DNA from: Dipodascopsis uninucleata var. uninucleata
Lineage: Eukaryota; Ascomycota; Lipomycetes; Lipomycetales; Lipomycetaceae
Reading direction: 5' to 3'
Assembly: GCA_030568195.1 (NCBI GenBank)
Contig: JAJLTO010000015.1
Location: 1-64,000 of the forward strand
Length of the DNA: 64,000 nucleotides
The notes under the pieces were generated by a model. That model worked only from the letters and a program-made list of their open reading frames with translations. It did no database searches and had not been told where the DNA came from. Positions 34,062-45,117 of this stretch are shown here, piece after piece. A program made the translations under genes and the position numbers. The first letter of the stretch is position 1. Each line of letters starts with the position of its first letter.

Positions 34062-34393
34062 CTGCTATTATGGTCTTGTTGTAAATCTATTGAATATTAA
34101 GTATATGGCTGGGTGGTAGCGAAAATTGTGAATTAAATGCATCTGTTGGCAAGGCAATAATTGCATTTGTTGTATATAATAAGAAAAATTATAGGCTTGA
34201 TGATAGCTTGAAGCCAAGACATTTATATAATATTATACATGGTACTATCATTCTATTTTGATACCAGCTGTAATACTGGATAGGCATGAATACAGATCTT
34301 TGGTGTAAGCTACCTACTCCATGGCAATTTATAGCTATATAGCTTTCTCTCCTTGCTACAGTACGTGAATAAACCACTAAGCTCAGGACACTA
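34062..34393. other. intergenic region between convergent genes
   Basis: These are the 3' flanks of MRP10 and the DUF218 gene. No feature is seen. Confidence 0.6.
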
Positions 34394-35463
34394 CTAAGAA
34401 GTTAGCAACAACGTCTCAGTGATATCTCTAATAACACATACTGTTTCTATATATGGATGATTTCTGCGAAATGGATTTCTTTGCGTTTTCTTTTCAGTTA
34501 AAGTAGTGTTGAAGCATCCATATGGGTCACTTGAAAAAGGCAATAGCGCGTTGAGTCGTTCGTCTTTTAGTGGTGGCCCACCTGGAGGATCAATACCAAC
34601 GTAATGAAAATTCTCAAAAGGAAACTGGATAGCTGCTCTGTGCAGATTTTCAAATCTCTCTTGCTTGAATTTGTGGCCTATGACAGTTATTTTCTTTGGA
34701 TAATCACCGACATACTCGTTAAATCGGCAAATGGAGAAGAGTAGATTTTCATAACTGTCCTTTGCATAATCCTCCGTGGTAGCTCTCAGAACCAGATCTT
34801 TTGCAGTAGTTAAAAAATATTTTCTGTTTGCTAAAGACTATTAAAATATTATTGTAGCGCCGATATTAGGCAAAAAGTCATTGAGTAAATTCACTGAGAA
34901 ATTATATTTATCTTACCCAATAACTTTGGCCCTCCCCTATAGGGCCCGCTTCAAGGTTTGTTTGGCCTCTGCATTGTAAAAACTGCTTAGCATGATTATA
35001 AGGAGTAGTAATTCTATAGTCATAATATCTTACCCAGAAAACACTATCAGTGCATCTCTATCCTTTTCTGCTATATCTATGCCAGTCTTGATATGTTTTA
35101 TAAATGTTTGCTGTTGATTTTTTTGAAATGGCTTTAGAAACCTTCATCTTATTACGTTAGATGTCTAAGGTCATGCTAAAAGTGTAGTCAACAGCATTCG
35201 TTAAGTGCATACCACTCATCTTCATCCTCTCCTACCGTAGCAATGTCGCCATTAGACCCTTTCCAAATTGCATGGCCAGTAACAATAACCAAATGCTTTG
35301 CGGTTGGAACTAACGCCTCTCCAATAAAATTATTGTATCCTGCCTTCACTGTTGGTTCATTCCGAGCACTTCGAGATAGGATGGCTACGCATAGAAGTAG
35401 CAAACCTGTGAGTCCTATTATATAGATGAGCTTAGACCGTCTTGCAACCTGTATTACAGCCAT
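34394..35463 (-). CDS. DUF218-domain (YdcF/SanA-like) membrane protein
   Basis: Precise activity unknown; the family has a Rossmann-like fold related to bacterial YdcF/SanA and is common as an uncharacterised fungal protein. There are four exons: 35463-35213, 35141-35034, 34968-34917 and 34837-34394; 284 residues. One N-terminal membrane helix (IYIIGLTGLLLLCVAILS) precedes the domain. Family blocks are HLVIVTGHAIWKG, DALIVFSGGQT, the EDYAKDSYENLLFSICRF segment, ITVIGHKFKQERF and the IDPPGGPP loop. The signal-anchor implies the domain faces the lumen or outside. The last about 40 residues are not conserved. Exon 3 is only 52 nt. Confidence 0.88.
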
Positions 35464-35809
35464 AAATCAGCGTCAAAGTATAACAATAATAAATTACGGG
35501 TGAAGATTAAATATGAAGTCTTATTATCGGATATTAATTTTCGTCCCACGCTCAGATAGTACACTGGAAGCTCAGTATTTCAATACTTGTTCTGGAGACA
35601 GAAAATAAACATGTTTATGGGACTGCTTGTGCGGCTCAATTGCTACATCACCAACTTAATTACATAACAAAGCTAATTGGTCTGTGGAGCATAAAGCATT
35701 TCATAAGTAGACGTGAAAAAAAAAAATAGCATCCCTACTGTATGCGACATCTTTATCTTCAGATAATTATGGACCAAAAATCTATTCAAGAATATTACTA
35801 TAAGTGGGA
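35464..35809. other. intergenic region
   Basis: This is upstream sequence of the DUF218 gene and the 3' flank of the glutaminyl cyclase gene. No feature is seen. Confidence 0.6.
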
Positions 35810-36991
35810 TCAAACAAATTCCCCGAGACCAAAGTAAGTTGAACACCAAGTCATAAATATAACCGCCCAATCATGAACCGTGGCTTTATCTAAATGGTCA
35901 CCATCATCATTTAAAGTATGCCATTGCTTGGGAAATGGCACCGGTATAACATGGAATATAGGAACTCCTTTTCGTAAGAATGGTATATGATCGTCTTCGA
36001 TCATAATATTTGGCGTTATATGTTCAGAACGTACAAAAGTTCGCTTCCCAGGAGTCTTCATGATAGTAGTGGAATCTCTTGCAAGCTTTTCCGAATCACC
36101 TAATTCTTTACACGCCCAAGAAGTTAATGGATAGTAACAGGGTACTTGCGGTTTGGAGGCACCTAGTAGATCTAGGAGAACAAATAAATCAATGTTTTGC
36201 AGTTCAGATAATCGACTGAATTGAGAGACCGACATTTCAGATTCCCATAAGTGGGCTAAGTGTCGGGCTCCATATAATGAGTCTGTTTCACTCCAGTCTA
36301 TCAGCGCTTCTTCTCCATCCATAAATATAATCTGTAGACCAACTTCGTCGCTGAGAGATATGTTACTCGCCAATAAAGCATCCCACCGTTTAGTGAGTGG
36401 GGCCGTTATAGCTTTAGCCAAATACATCAGCAACGCGCATGGATATGCAGAGTCTATTGCGCCAATGAAGCCCACTGGAGAAACTTTCGAATCATAATGT
36501 GCAACAAGCGTCAGATACTTGATATTTCGTTCAGTCTTGTACGAGAATGTGTCGTTACCATTTGACTGTCTAGATGCCTTCCGCTTCTGAGGAGACAATC
36601 TGAAAATCATATTCGTAAAATTTAACTCCCCCGATATTCCTCCATATTCAGGTACTTCAGTGAAAAAAGAATCCGTAACAACTTCCCAGTTTCCTTCTAG
36701 CATAGCAAATTGATCCATGATATGAGTTCTGACAATACTCGAATTCTCAGTACCAGGTATTCGAGGAATTAGCATTGGCGAAAGCAGAGCATTTGTCACA
36801 ACCTCGCCTTGCTGTCCTAACCGCATGTATGCAGGATCCAAGGAAGGAAAAGGTGGATTTTTTTTATATAAAACATTCAACTGCTCTGCTGTTATTTGGG
36901 TATGTGCTTCCTGGAAGGCACAAGCTACCCGTAACGAAAAGCACGCTGTAAATAGTATTATTTTTAGGAGTATACTAGAATTATACTTCAT
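35810..36991 (-). CDS. secreted glutaminyl-peptide cyclase (M28-like)
   Basis: A metallopeptidase-fold enzyme that turns N-terminal glutamine into pyroglutamate on secreted peptides and proteins. Single exon, 393 residues. There is an N-terminal signal peptide (residues 1 to about 25, MKYNSSILLKIILFTACFSL, cleavage after VACA). Family blocks and likely zinc or catalytic residues are LTLVAHYDSK, GAIDSAYPCALLM (Asp), IFMDGEEAL (Glu-Glu), and the late IEDDHIPF and PFPKQWHTLNDD (His). Several N-X-S/T sites fit secretion. It is compact, intronless and full length compared with fungal and animal QC proteins. Confidence 0.93.
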   Translation of the reverse strand: MKYNSSILLKIILFTACFSLRVACAFQEAHTQITAEQLNVLYKKNPPFPSLDPAYMRLGQQGEVVTNALLSPMLIPRIPGTENSSIVRTHIMDQFAMLEGNWEVVTDSFFTEVPEYGGISGELNFTNMIFRLSPQKRKASRQSNGNDTFSYKTERNIKYLTLVAHYDSKVSPVGFIGAIDSAYPCALLMYLAKAITAPLTKRWDALLASNISLSDEVGLQIIFMDGEEALIDWSETDSLYGARHLAHLWESEMSVSQFSRLSELQNIDLFVLLDLLGASKPQVPCYYPLTSWACKELGDSEKLARDSTTIMKTPGKRTFVRSEHITPNIMIEDDHIPFLRKGVPIFHVIPVPFPKQWHTLNDDGDHLDKATVHDWAVIFMTWCSTYFGLGEFV

Positions 36992-37357
36992 ATTTCCAAT
37001 TTCAGTGCAAATTCACTTCTTTGAAGGCAAGCATTTATTCCGATGTAACTTTCAAACTAAGTTTCAGATGCTACATGGATCTCGTCTTACATTGAAGAGA
37101 ATAAGAGCTGGTTCTACAATGGTGCAAATAACCATGAACACAGTCAGTTTTATAAAAAACCTAAACCTGTGATAGATCAGTATTACTTTTCAATAGAGTA
37201 ATAACGTACTTAGGAAATCTATATCAATAGCTATCTCGATTATAAGAAAATATATTATTATGCTGCAAAATTCTGGTACTACATTAGACTAATAAATTTT
37301 TTTGGTATATATGCCTTGCTGTAATTACAAGTTCTAAATATGAAATAAATTTAATAT
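36992..37357. other. intergenic region between glutaminyl cyclase and NUG1
   Basis: This is upstream sequence of the glutaminyl cyclase gene and the AT-rich 3' flank of NUG1. No gene is supported. Confidence 0.6.
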
Positions 37358-39019
37358 TTACTCGTCATCTGGACTCCATAGTCCTTCCAAGCTGAACTCT
37401 TCTGCCCATTTCTGCACAATTTCTTTTTGTTCGGTAATTCTTCCTTCCTTACCTTTAATGACCAAATGCCGGCCAGCACTTGAGCTCTCTACGACTTCAT
37501 CATCCTGTTTAGGCAGTGTCCACCGCTGGATTCTGCCATCACGCCAATCATTGACAACGGCCATAGCAGCTGCTTGAACATTAGGAACACCACCTTTTCC
37601 TAATCTGCCGCGCTTACGCGCAACTTGGACTAGAAAATCTGAGGTCTTATCCAGTCTCCCTGTTACAGCATCGAACTTTGGCATGAGAGGAGGAAGATCA
37701 TAATACTTTAATAAACCGTCCAGGAGCTCAGGAGTAGCTTCCAATCTCTTCAACAATAAAGTAATCGCTGGAATAACATCAGTAATTTGCCTTGCTGGTA
37801 AAACTCCAAGTAAAATAAGCCTTGCTTCTTGCTGCACCTTATCGTTTCTATCTGCACTGTCCTCTGATGAGGGAAATACTATTCCAGGTGAGTCCAAAAG
37901 CTTGAGCTTATGATCTATTTTAATTTCTCTAAGAGAGTTCGTAACACCAGCTTCAGCACCAGTTGGACAAGTAGAGTTGCGACCACCTATCTTATTTGCC
38001 AGAGCATTGATGATAGATGACTTTCCAACGTTAGGATAACCGATTACACCAACTACAATCGAACGCTTGAGATTTGCCTTGGTTGAATATGCTTTCAATG
38101 CTCTCAGTAAAACAGATGCTGAATTCTGAGTGGTAATGCTTTTATGATTTAACTGCTGTACATTAGATGAAGCATTCGATCCTTTGACAGAAATCGTAGG
38201 AAAAAAATTTTTGAGATGCAATTCCCATGCCTTCTGGACATGTGAGGGAATTAGATCAATTTTGTTCAACACAAAAATTAATCGTTTATCCATGGAGGAA
38301 AGCACTGTCTTTTCAATTTCTCTAGATCGTGTACCCTCTGGATCTCGCGCATCAAGAACATAAAGAATGACATCAGCAGCTTCCACTACCGTCTTGAAAA
38401 TTTTATCGAATGACTTTCTAGAAGTCTCAGTCGCCTTCTGCCCAAAACCACCAGAGCTTTCCACGCTATCACTATTTTCATCTTCTACAGCGTCTGTATC
38501 CATACTATCTTCATTTTCACTACGATCATCTTCTTCGCTTTCGTATTTTTTAGCGGTTCTTCGCGCGTATTCGAGGAACGCATTCATCTCACCACCCTCG
38601 ACTTCCATCTCATCGTCATCTTCCTCAGCGCCCGAAGTAGGTACTGGCTCATCAGCCTCCTGTGCAGTTTTTGCGCGAGCTTCGTGTCTCCTTTTTTCTC
38701 TTTCTTCCTTCATTTCCAGTTTCTCCTTCTCCAGCTCCTCGATGATCTTATTTTTATAAGGAAAACTATTTGGGATCTGGTCGATGTCCAAACGTCCATT
38801 CTTTTTGCTTTTCCATGTCGGATCTTTCTTGGCTAGCTTCTTCTGCTTCTTTCGTTGAGCTGCAGCCTTCTTCTTTATACCTTCTCTCATACGAGTAGAC
38901 TGACGTTTACTTGTCGGTCCTGTATACAATAATTAGCTTATAGTTTATGAATAATATCTCTCTTGTATATAGAAAGATAAATGCTAGACACACAAGAAAT
39001 TCTTACTTCTAATCCTCAT
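37358..39019 (-). CDS. NUG1: nucleostemin-family nuclear GTPase Nug1 (Grn1)
   Basis: A circularly permuted GTPase that acts in the nucleus/nucleolus in maturation and export of the 60S pre-ribosome. There are two exons: a 13-nt first exon (39019-39007) and 38919-37358; 524 residues. Splicing gives the start MRIRRPTSKRQSTRMREG, whose basic run is the expected nucleolar targeting and pre-rRNA-binding region; without it there is no ATG upstream of the block. An acidic middle (about 100-150) follows. G motifs are in permuted order: NKID (G4), then GYPNVGKSS (G1), the PTGAEAGVT switch (G2) and DSPG (G3). The C-terminal block VARKRGRLGKGG is diagnostic for Nug1. A coiled-coil of Glu/Lys/Arg lies at about 60-95. 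Confidence 0.96.
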
Positions 39020-39372
39020 TCTGAAGAGTGAATTACTAACTCGCAGTAACTTTGATATTATACCGGCTGAATTTACTACTTTTAAAGCTGTTTCAGCTCT
39101 TAAATATTTCCAGCTGAGTTAGATATTTAGTAGACAGTTTTATACCTAAGGACCTGAAAAATCCTCAAAAAAATTTGATCTTGGGACAAAATAACTACAT
39201 AAATTTTCTTTAACAGGGGAAGGGGTAGTTAGAATTGTGGGTTAGGCTAGTAACTTCCATTCAGCAGAATAATGAATATGAATCTGAAAGATTAACTAGA
39301 TTAGAGCCAAATGTAAAAAAGAATATATTAAGCGATGCCAATGTGACTGTACAAATATACAGCGTATGCAAA
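39020..39372. other. intergenic region
   Basis: This is upstream sequence of NUG1 and the 3' flank of the MFS gene. No feature is seen. Confidence 0.6.
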
Positions 39373-40734
39373 TTACATTTTCGTGAATAGTTTACCTTTG
39401 GAGGCTACTATTCTACTATATTGAGCGAGGAAGCCACCTAATATCATTGTGATTCCTGCAAATACGGCACAACCCCAATACTGACCACCATTGTGTGATA
39501 TAATTGCGCCTGATATGGGCGAACCAGTAAGGGTCGCGAATGAAGAAACGGTAGATACAACACCAAGACGAGCACCAACTTCAGGAATCGGTGAGATTTC
39601 TGCAATCATGGGTTGCCAGAGCGTAACAGCTCCACCAGAAAAAAATCCAAACAGAACGCTATAAATTATAATAGCAGCATGACTCGATGCTGGAATCCAT
39701 AGAGCAATAGTTAGTATTCCCGTTACAATACACGACACAGAATACATATTGAATCGACCAAATTTGTCTGCCATCAACGCGAGAATTATACGGCCGAAAA
39801 CGGAACCAGCATTCTGGGTAGAAGTTGTATAGGAGGCTAATTCAGATGAAAAGCCATGTGCCGCAGCATGACTAGGTATATAATTTACAGGTACGAAGAC
39901 ACCCCAATAAGAAAAAAATACCGCGAAGGCTGCAATAGCATATTGAAGACTTCGAAATGGTACTATGTATGTTCGCTCGAATCGTACTGGTTGACGTTCG
40001 GGTGCCTTAATACGGGATGTGATTGTTAGGCAGGCAATAGATGTTAAAGCTAGCATGAGAAACCCAAGAATTCTAACGCTCCAGCTAAATCCTATCTTGG
40101 CTTGGATATTTCTAAACATAATTGGTATAATTATACCACCTAACGAAGATCCAGCATTAGCTATCCCCATTGCCAATGCACGCTTCTGTTGAAACCAGGA
40201 AGACAATGCAGATATACAAGGGGTAAAAACCAGAGAAGCACCGATACCAGTGCAAATTCCTTGAGCGAGGATGAATTGGTAATATTCAGTACACAAAGAC
40301 GTCATCATCATACCTAACACCATTACTATCATGCCAACAATTAATAATAGTGTAGGACCGAAAATGTCATATACTCGTCCTATTATTATGCCTGAAAATA
40401 CAGTCATGAATATCTCGAGTGACATAATCCACGATATTTTTGATTCTGAATATTCAGCAAGCTGATGCGATCCATAATATTGCTCGAAAACACCTATGAC
40501 ATTTATAAATCCGAAGCTACTAAAAATACCAAAGAAACCACCCACAACACACATATACGCTTTGAAGCCTGTGTCGGGAGGATAGAGCTCATTTACAACT
40601 GACTTGTCGTCAGCGTAATTATCATCCTCAAGTGAGTTACGAATACTCTCTGAACCGTTTTCTCGTAGCTCATCGAAGACATTATTTTGACGATTGATGA
40701 CTCCAAAAGCGGCTGCCGTCTTTTCCTCGGCCAT
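39373..40734 (-). CDS. MFS transporter, monocarboxylate-porter type
   Basis: A predicted plasma-membrane or vacuolar carrier of the MCP/SLC16-like branch (fungal Mch group); substrate unknown, and yeast Mch proteins include a riboflavin carrier. Single exon, 453 residues. The cytosolic N-terminus is about 55 residues, then twelve predicted membrane helices. Family signs are DTGFKAYMCVVGGFFG at the first helix, the GRVYDIFGP loop between helices 2 and 3, GICTGIGASLVFTP, the SSWFQQKRALAMGIANAGSS segment before helix 5, and the second-half GRIILALMADKFGRFNMY loop. The C-terminus is short. The gene is intronless, unlike most neighbours. Confidence 0.92.
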   Translation of the reverse strand: MAEEKTAAAFGVINRQNNVFDELRENGSESIRNSLEDDNYADDKSVVNELYPPDTGFKAYMCVVGGFFGIFSSFGFINVIGVFEQYYGSHQLAEYSESKISWIMSLEIFMTVFSGIIIGRVYDIFGPTLLLIVGMIVMVLGMMMTSLCTEYYQFILAQGICTGIGASLVFTPCISALSSWFQQKRALAMGIANAGSSLGGIIIPIMFRNIQAKIGFSWSVRILGFLMLALTSIACLTITSRIKAPERQPVRFERTYIVPFRSLQYAIAAFAVFFSYWGVFVPVNYIPSHAAAHGFSSELASYTTSTQNAGSVFGRIILALMADKFGRFNMYSVSCIVTGILTIALWIPASSHAAIIIYSVLFGFFSGGAVTLWQPMIAEISPIPEVGARLGVVSTVSSFATLTGSPISGAIISHNGGQYWGCAVFAGITMILGGFLAQYSRIVASKGKLFTKM

Positions 40735-41614
40735 GATGATATCTTACGTGCTTTCTTAAAATTGTATTTTGCTTCACTACTGGCTAATTCAGATATCTAA
40801 ATGTGTGCTTTCTGTCAAGTATTAAGTGACGTAAACACTACTTTTTCTTCTATTTTCTAAAGTGTAACACTTTCTTACTTATATTAATTAACGAACTAGA
40901 CCAGATTATAATATTTATTCTGGTGTGCAGCTATCCAGTTCACATACTAGAGCATCAATCAATCTGAAGTCAAAACCCGCGAGTACACTTGGGCAACATT
41001 GTTAAAAGAATTTATTCCTATATCTACAATGTCCTGAAGATAAACCAATCCCTTTTATAGCAATATACCCCTCATCAAGATCCCTACGTTTACTCATTTA
41101 TTACTTAACTAGCCAAACACTAAAGCTAAACTCGACAGATAGAGCGGGATGGATTTCCGGTTATTGAACATCATTTCTTACCGCCGGTGGACATATAGTT
41201 TATACAATGAACGAGCCCACCGACAGTAGCCATTTACTTTACGTTCTAAATCCGCGGAATTGATAATAATTGACTATAATAAGGTTTTTAGTAAACACCT
41301 TATTCAAGTATTTAGCCCTAACCTATTACTGATTAAATTCCTTGATTGAGGGTAACAGGACAATAAGTGGATTAGGTGTATTCCAAGATTCTGAGCGTTG
41401 CTCTATCGGTACAGTTCCAGCAGCACCACATGATTTTTGTACCCAATTTTATTAGAAGCTACGAACACAGCGCATTCATATTTAAAAATAGAACGTATAC
41501 TTTAGATTAGAGAAATTTGCAGACAAGCTCTGTTTCACGGAGAGATGCTTGTTTGAGACGCTTTTTATTTGGCAGGAAATAGTAACGGATTGGTTAATAG
41601 AGTCGATATACGTA
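40735..41614. other. divergent intergenic region
   Basis: This 880-bp stretch holds the promoters of the leftward MFS gene and the rightward PY-motif gene. No gene is seen. A first exon for the PY-motif gene could lie here. Confidence 0.55.
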
Positions 41615-42559
41615 ATGCAGCAGATTTTGATGGTGTATACTCCAATTAAAGATAAAGATGAAATGCATGATTTAAGGTCAACGTGGAAGAAATCATTAAA
41701 GATTCAAATGGATGATGGTACATGGAGCTATCAAAGAGAAGCTAGAAGCCAAGGAATAAGAGGTTATTTATTAGACCCTCTCAGAGCAGGAGGCTTCATT
41801 GTTGTAACTACATTGCTAGGGATTTCACGACCGGCAGACGCGATAAATCCTTTATTTCCAATATTAGCGTCGAACTCAACATCAAACTTCACAAACTCAT
41901 CGACATCTAACACGACTGCTCCTTTGAATTCTACGTCTTCTAACACCACGTCACCGTCCTCATCATTAATAGATTCATTGAACGGCTTCTCAAAACCTAA
42001 TCCTCTAGTGAATTTCTATTTCATCTTTTTGATATTTGTTTTCCTCATAGGATATTTTGCTTTTCGGTATTTTCGGAAAAGACGCCGTCAGAAACAGGCA
42101 CGTATGGTAACTGCCAGAAGAACACAGGCACTCCGTCAAGATATTGAAAATGCGGCTGTTATGAGGAATTCACGGCGAGGTGGGGAATTTTTGAGTCACA
42201 ATGACAGCGATGGTACGGATGAAGGATCTAATTACAGATTTGGAGATATGATCCAAACATATAGATTTCGAGATCTTTTCTCAACGCATAACCATCTCAC
42301 TCCACCTCCGCCTTACACAAGTTCCGATGAACAGCCACATGAACCTCCTAGCGCATACCTAGGAGTTTCAAGACTACCTGTATACTCTGAGGTCATTCAA
42401 GAGGAAACAGAAGAGCAATTAGAACAGACTAATAATGAGTCTAGTCAAAGATGGTACGGAAACGATTTTCAAACACGGACATCTTATGACTCGTCAGAAG
42501 GTGATAGTACATCTGATGGCGGAAGTTTGGTTCGCTCGCATGGAGTGTCACAGTACTAG
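41615..42559 (+). CDS. membrane protein with PY motifs (Rcr/Ssh4-like ubiquitin-ligase adaptor candidate)
   Basis: No firm family assignment. As modelled it has 314 residues from the ATG at 41615. A hydrophobic segment (GGFIVVTTLLGI) is followed by ADA and a 60-residue Asn/Ser/Thr-rich stretch with many N-X-S/T sites, which looks extracellular or lumenal. A strong membrane helix follows (about residues 128-147, FYFIFLIFVFLIGYFAF), then a basic stop-transfer (RYFRKRRRQKQAR). The cytosolic tail contains PPPPY and LPVY, motifs that bind WW domains of Rsp5/Nedd4 ligases, plus an acidic Ser-rich end. This layout resembles fungal Rsp5 adaptor membrane proteins. The N-terminus is doubtful: the frame stays open upstream, and a signal peptide preceded by about 50 residues is odd. 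Confidence 0.7.
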   Translation: MQQILMVYTPIKDKDEMHDLRSTWKKSLKIQMDDGTWSYQREARSQGIRGYLLDPLRAGGFIVVTTLLGISRPADAINPLFPILASNSTSNFTNSSTSNTTAPLNSTSSNTTSPSSSLIDSLNGFSKPNPLVNFYFIFLIFVFLIGYFAFRYFRKRRRQKQARMVTARRTQALRQDIENAAVMRNSRRGGEFLSHNDSDGTDEGSNYRFGDMIQTYRFRDLFSTHNHLTPPPPYTSSDEQPHEPPSAYLGVSRLPVYSEVIQEETEEQLEQTNNESSQRWYGNDFQTRTSYDSSEGDSTSDGGSLVRSHGVSQY

Positions 42560-42987
42560 AAGTGATAATAATTTCGGTGTATGGGATTTTAAAATTGATA
42601 GGGTCACTAAATTAGCAATCTGTTGAGCAGAAGCACATGGCAATTTATTACTTTAGAATTAGTTCTGATTCTTCAGACGCATTTAACAGCATTTATTTGG
42701 TTTATAATATTCGGGATTTTAAATGTTTACAATTTATGATCTGTCCTCACGTTCATTTAATATTTATTATGATCAATTGTCGTTTAGGATTTTTTTCTCT
42801 TTCTGTTAGGTATATATATAATTATTGTCATATTTGAAAATGAGTCGTTAACAGGTAGTATAATAGTTTCCACTACAGAAAGAAAATGTCATTCGGTACT
42901 AGTTTAAGGGTAAGTATTCAATAGTGAATGCATAATCTTTACCAAATATCTGATACCTATTTGAATTTACTTCATTGCAAGCATATC
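42560..42987. other. intergenic region between convergent genes
   Basis: These are the 3' flanks of the PY-motif gene and the SRAP gene. Nothing is recognised. Confidence 0.6.
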
Positions 42988-44353
42988 TCATTCAGTCTTA
43001 GGTTGTTGTTTTATGAAAAACTGTAGTTTTGACTGACTGTGGCCTGGCAATGTCGAGTTTTTGGTCGAATAACCCCCTTTCCTTTCCAATGGTTCGCTCT
43101 TCACCTTTTTAGGAGATATTTCAGCTTGGCTGCTAACTCGATCATTCAAAATATGGCTCGGTTTTTTTTCTGTCTCCTCAGAAATATTTTCTGACGAGAA
43201 ACTAGACACATCATATCCAACATCAACTGATCTTTTCTGGGATCGATTCAACAACTTGGAAAATGTCTGATTTCTATTGTCGCACTTAACTTTTGGTGTG
43301 GCCTCCATACTCTTACTCTTGTTAAATGCATGCGTAGGCTCAAATGCAATCGAAGAAGAAATATCTTCATTATTGAAAACCCTCAATTCACTGAAATTTT
43401 TAAATTCAGGGTCTAGCCAATTTTTCATGTCACTAGTTCCGGCCTCTAGAAGTAAAGGCATTCTGTCATGTATAAATTTCAATTTTGGTATGGCAGAAGT
43501 TGTAACAATCGAAAATGAATAGAGCTGTTTTTGTCGATTCCTAACATCGACAGTATTTGACTCGTCAGATTCTATGAGACCAGTATTGCTGTTATCTTCC
43601 ACATATGCTATTGAATAGAGACCAGCAAAGTACATCATGGAGGTGGGAGACTTATAATGAATATAATATGGTATCTTAGCTATTGCATTCTTCGAAGAGA
43701 CAGTATCGGAATATGACTTCTCCGAGTTAGTTAACCACTCATAATATCCATCTGCAGGAACAATGCATCGATTTCCTCGTTCTATTGCTGTATTCCACAT
43801 TCGCGTCGATCCAAGGTTTTCACTTCTAGCATTTATACGTGGCCTTTTGCCTGCAGTCAGTCAAAGCACAAGCAAGAAGCTGTGAAACTATAATACAATC
43901 TCCGAATTTACCTACATAGACCGGTCTATCTTTTTCTGATAGCTTGGTACAAAACCCCATCTCATAACTCTACATTGAAGCAAACTTGCATTATTTTTCT
44001 CGTTTCTGCTAGTACTGCGTGGCATGTAGACTACTGGCCTGTAAGTCGTTGGTCTGACATCAGTTCTAATGAATATAATGAAGTACGTTGTTAGCCCTGA
44101 ATAGCAGTTTATGTTAAAAATCTATATCATTATAATCATATCACTAACGACGGAAAATATTCTCGCTCAAGGTTATCGTCCGCAAAGTCGTCCAATTCTA
44201 TACCCTCTCTGCGCAATACTTCTTGTAGCTCATGTAGAGGCTAGGACGTATGAAAATAACGGTTTTTTTAGCTAAATTGTATCATGAAGTTCCATGGGTA
44301 CTAATTGTTATATACTGGTTACTTACCACATTTAACGAGTACCTTCCGCACAT
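42988..44353 (-). CDS. SRAP-domain protein (HMCES/YedK family), abasic-site shield
   Basis: SRAP proteins crosslink covalently to abasic sites in single-stranded DNA through Cys2 and protect them during replication. Proposed exons are 44353-44327 (27 nt), 44240-44152, 44065-43916 and 43843-42988; 373 residues, all in frame. Exon 1 gives MCGRYSL, with the catalytic Cys2. CIVPADGYYEW supplies the catalytic Glu and FIHDRMP the catalytic His. The position of the conserved Asn (usually N-V-A/R-P) reads DVRP in this splice model. The donor at 44151 (GTCGTT) is non-standard, so that junction is the weakest part. The C-terminal about 130 residues are Lys/Ser-rich and disordered, ending in a SKLQFFIK segment that resembles a PIP-like PCNA contact in vertebrate HMCES tails (inference). 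Confidence 0.88.
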
Positions 44354-45117
44354 CTGTGATCTACCGGTATTTTATGTAAATTCAAATTACCACTATCTGC
44401 TATCGACTATTATTATTATAGTAATGCAGACCGTATTAACATTTGTATTGGTATTTTGACCCGATCGCTTGCTAGAGAAGCTAGCAAATTCTGGTTTCCT
44501 ACTATTTGTCATCCTGCGGCTTTGGTTTAACAGTTTGCCGATCATTTGCCCTAACCCAATATTGAAAACTAGTACGACGGGCCCGAAGTTAGATCTCGGT
44601 AGATAAGCCAACGCGCAATGTATAAGATTCGTCAGCGGACATCTGGCAATGAGCTTTATCTATCGTATTTAAGGAAAATTAAAATGATGTACGTAACCAG
44701 TAAATGATCGTATCTATTGATTGCTAGCTCGTGATTTCAGTAAGTACAATAGTACGTGGCAATATAGCTAAATAGATATCCGTAAATCCTAAAGTAGTAA
44801 TTGCATAAAACATACGAGCAGTGCATCCCAAAATTGCTTACACGATATTTCGACATGCATTTTGAGTTTCTCTGTGGCATCGTCTGAGAATAAGTTTGGA
44901 TAAGCTGGGAAGATCACTTACCAACTTGATATTATATACACTTTTTTCCAGCTCGCTCAGCATATTCAATTCCCCATAGTAGGAAGATTAATACTAAAGT
45001 GATCTTACTTATAGAAGTGACGGTCAACTGCTAAGTATCTAGTAGAGCGCAGCAGTTTTATTAGGCGTGCGTGCTTCTCATTAGCGAGCTAACAAAGTCA
45101 AAGTAGACAACATCAAA
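44354..45117. other. divergent intergenic region
   Basis: This holds the promoters of the SRAP gene (leftward) and the TetA-like MFS gene (rightward). No gene is supported; a reading frame at 44393-44611 on the minus strand lacks support. Confidence 0.55.
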
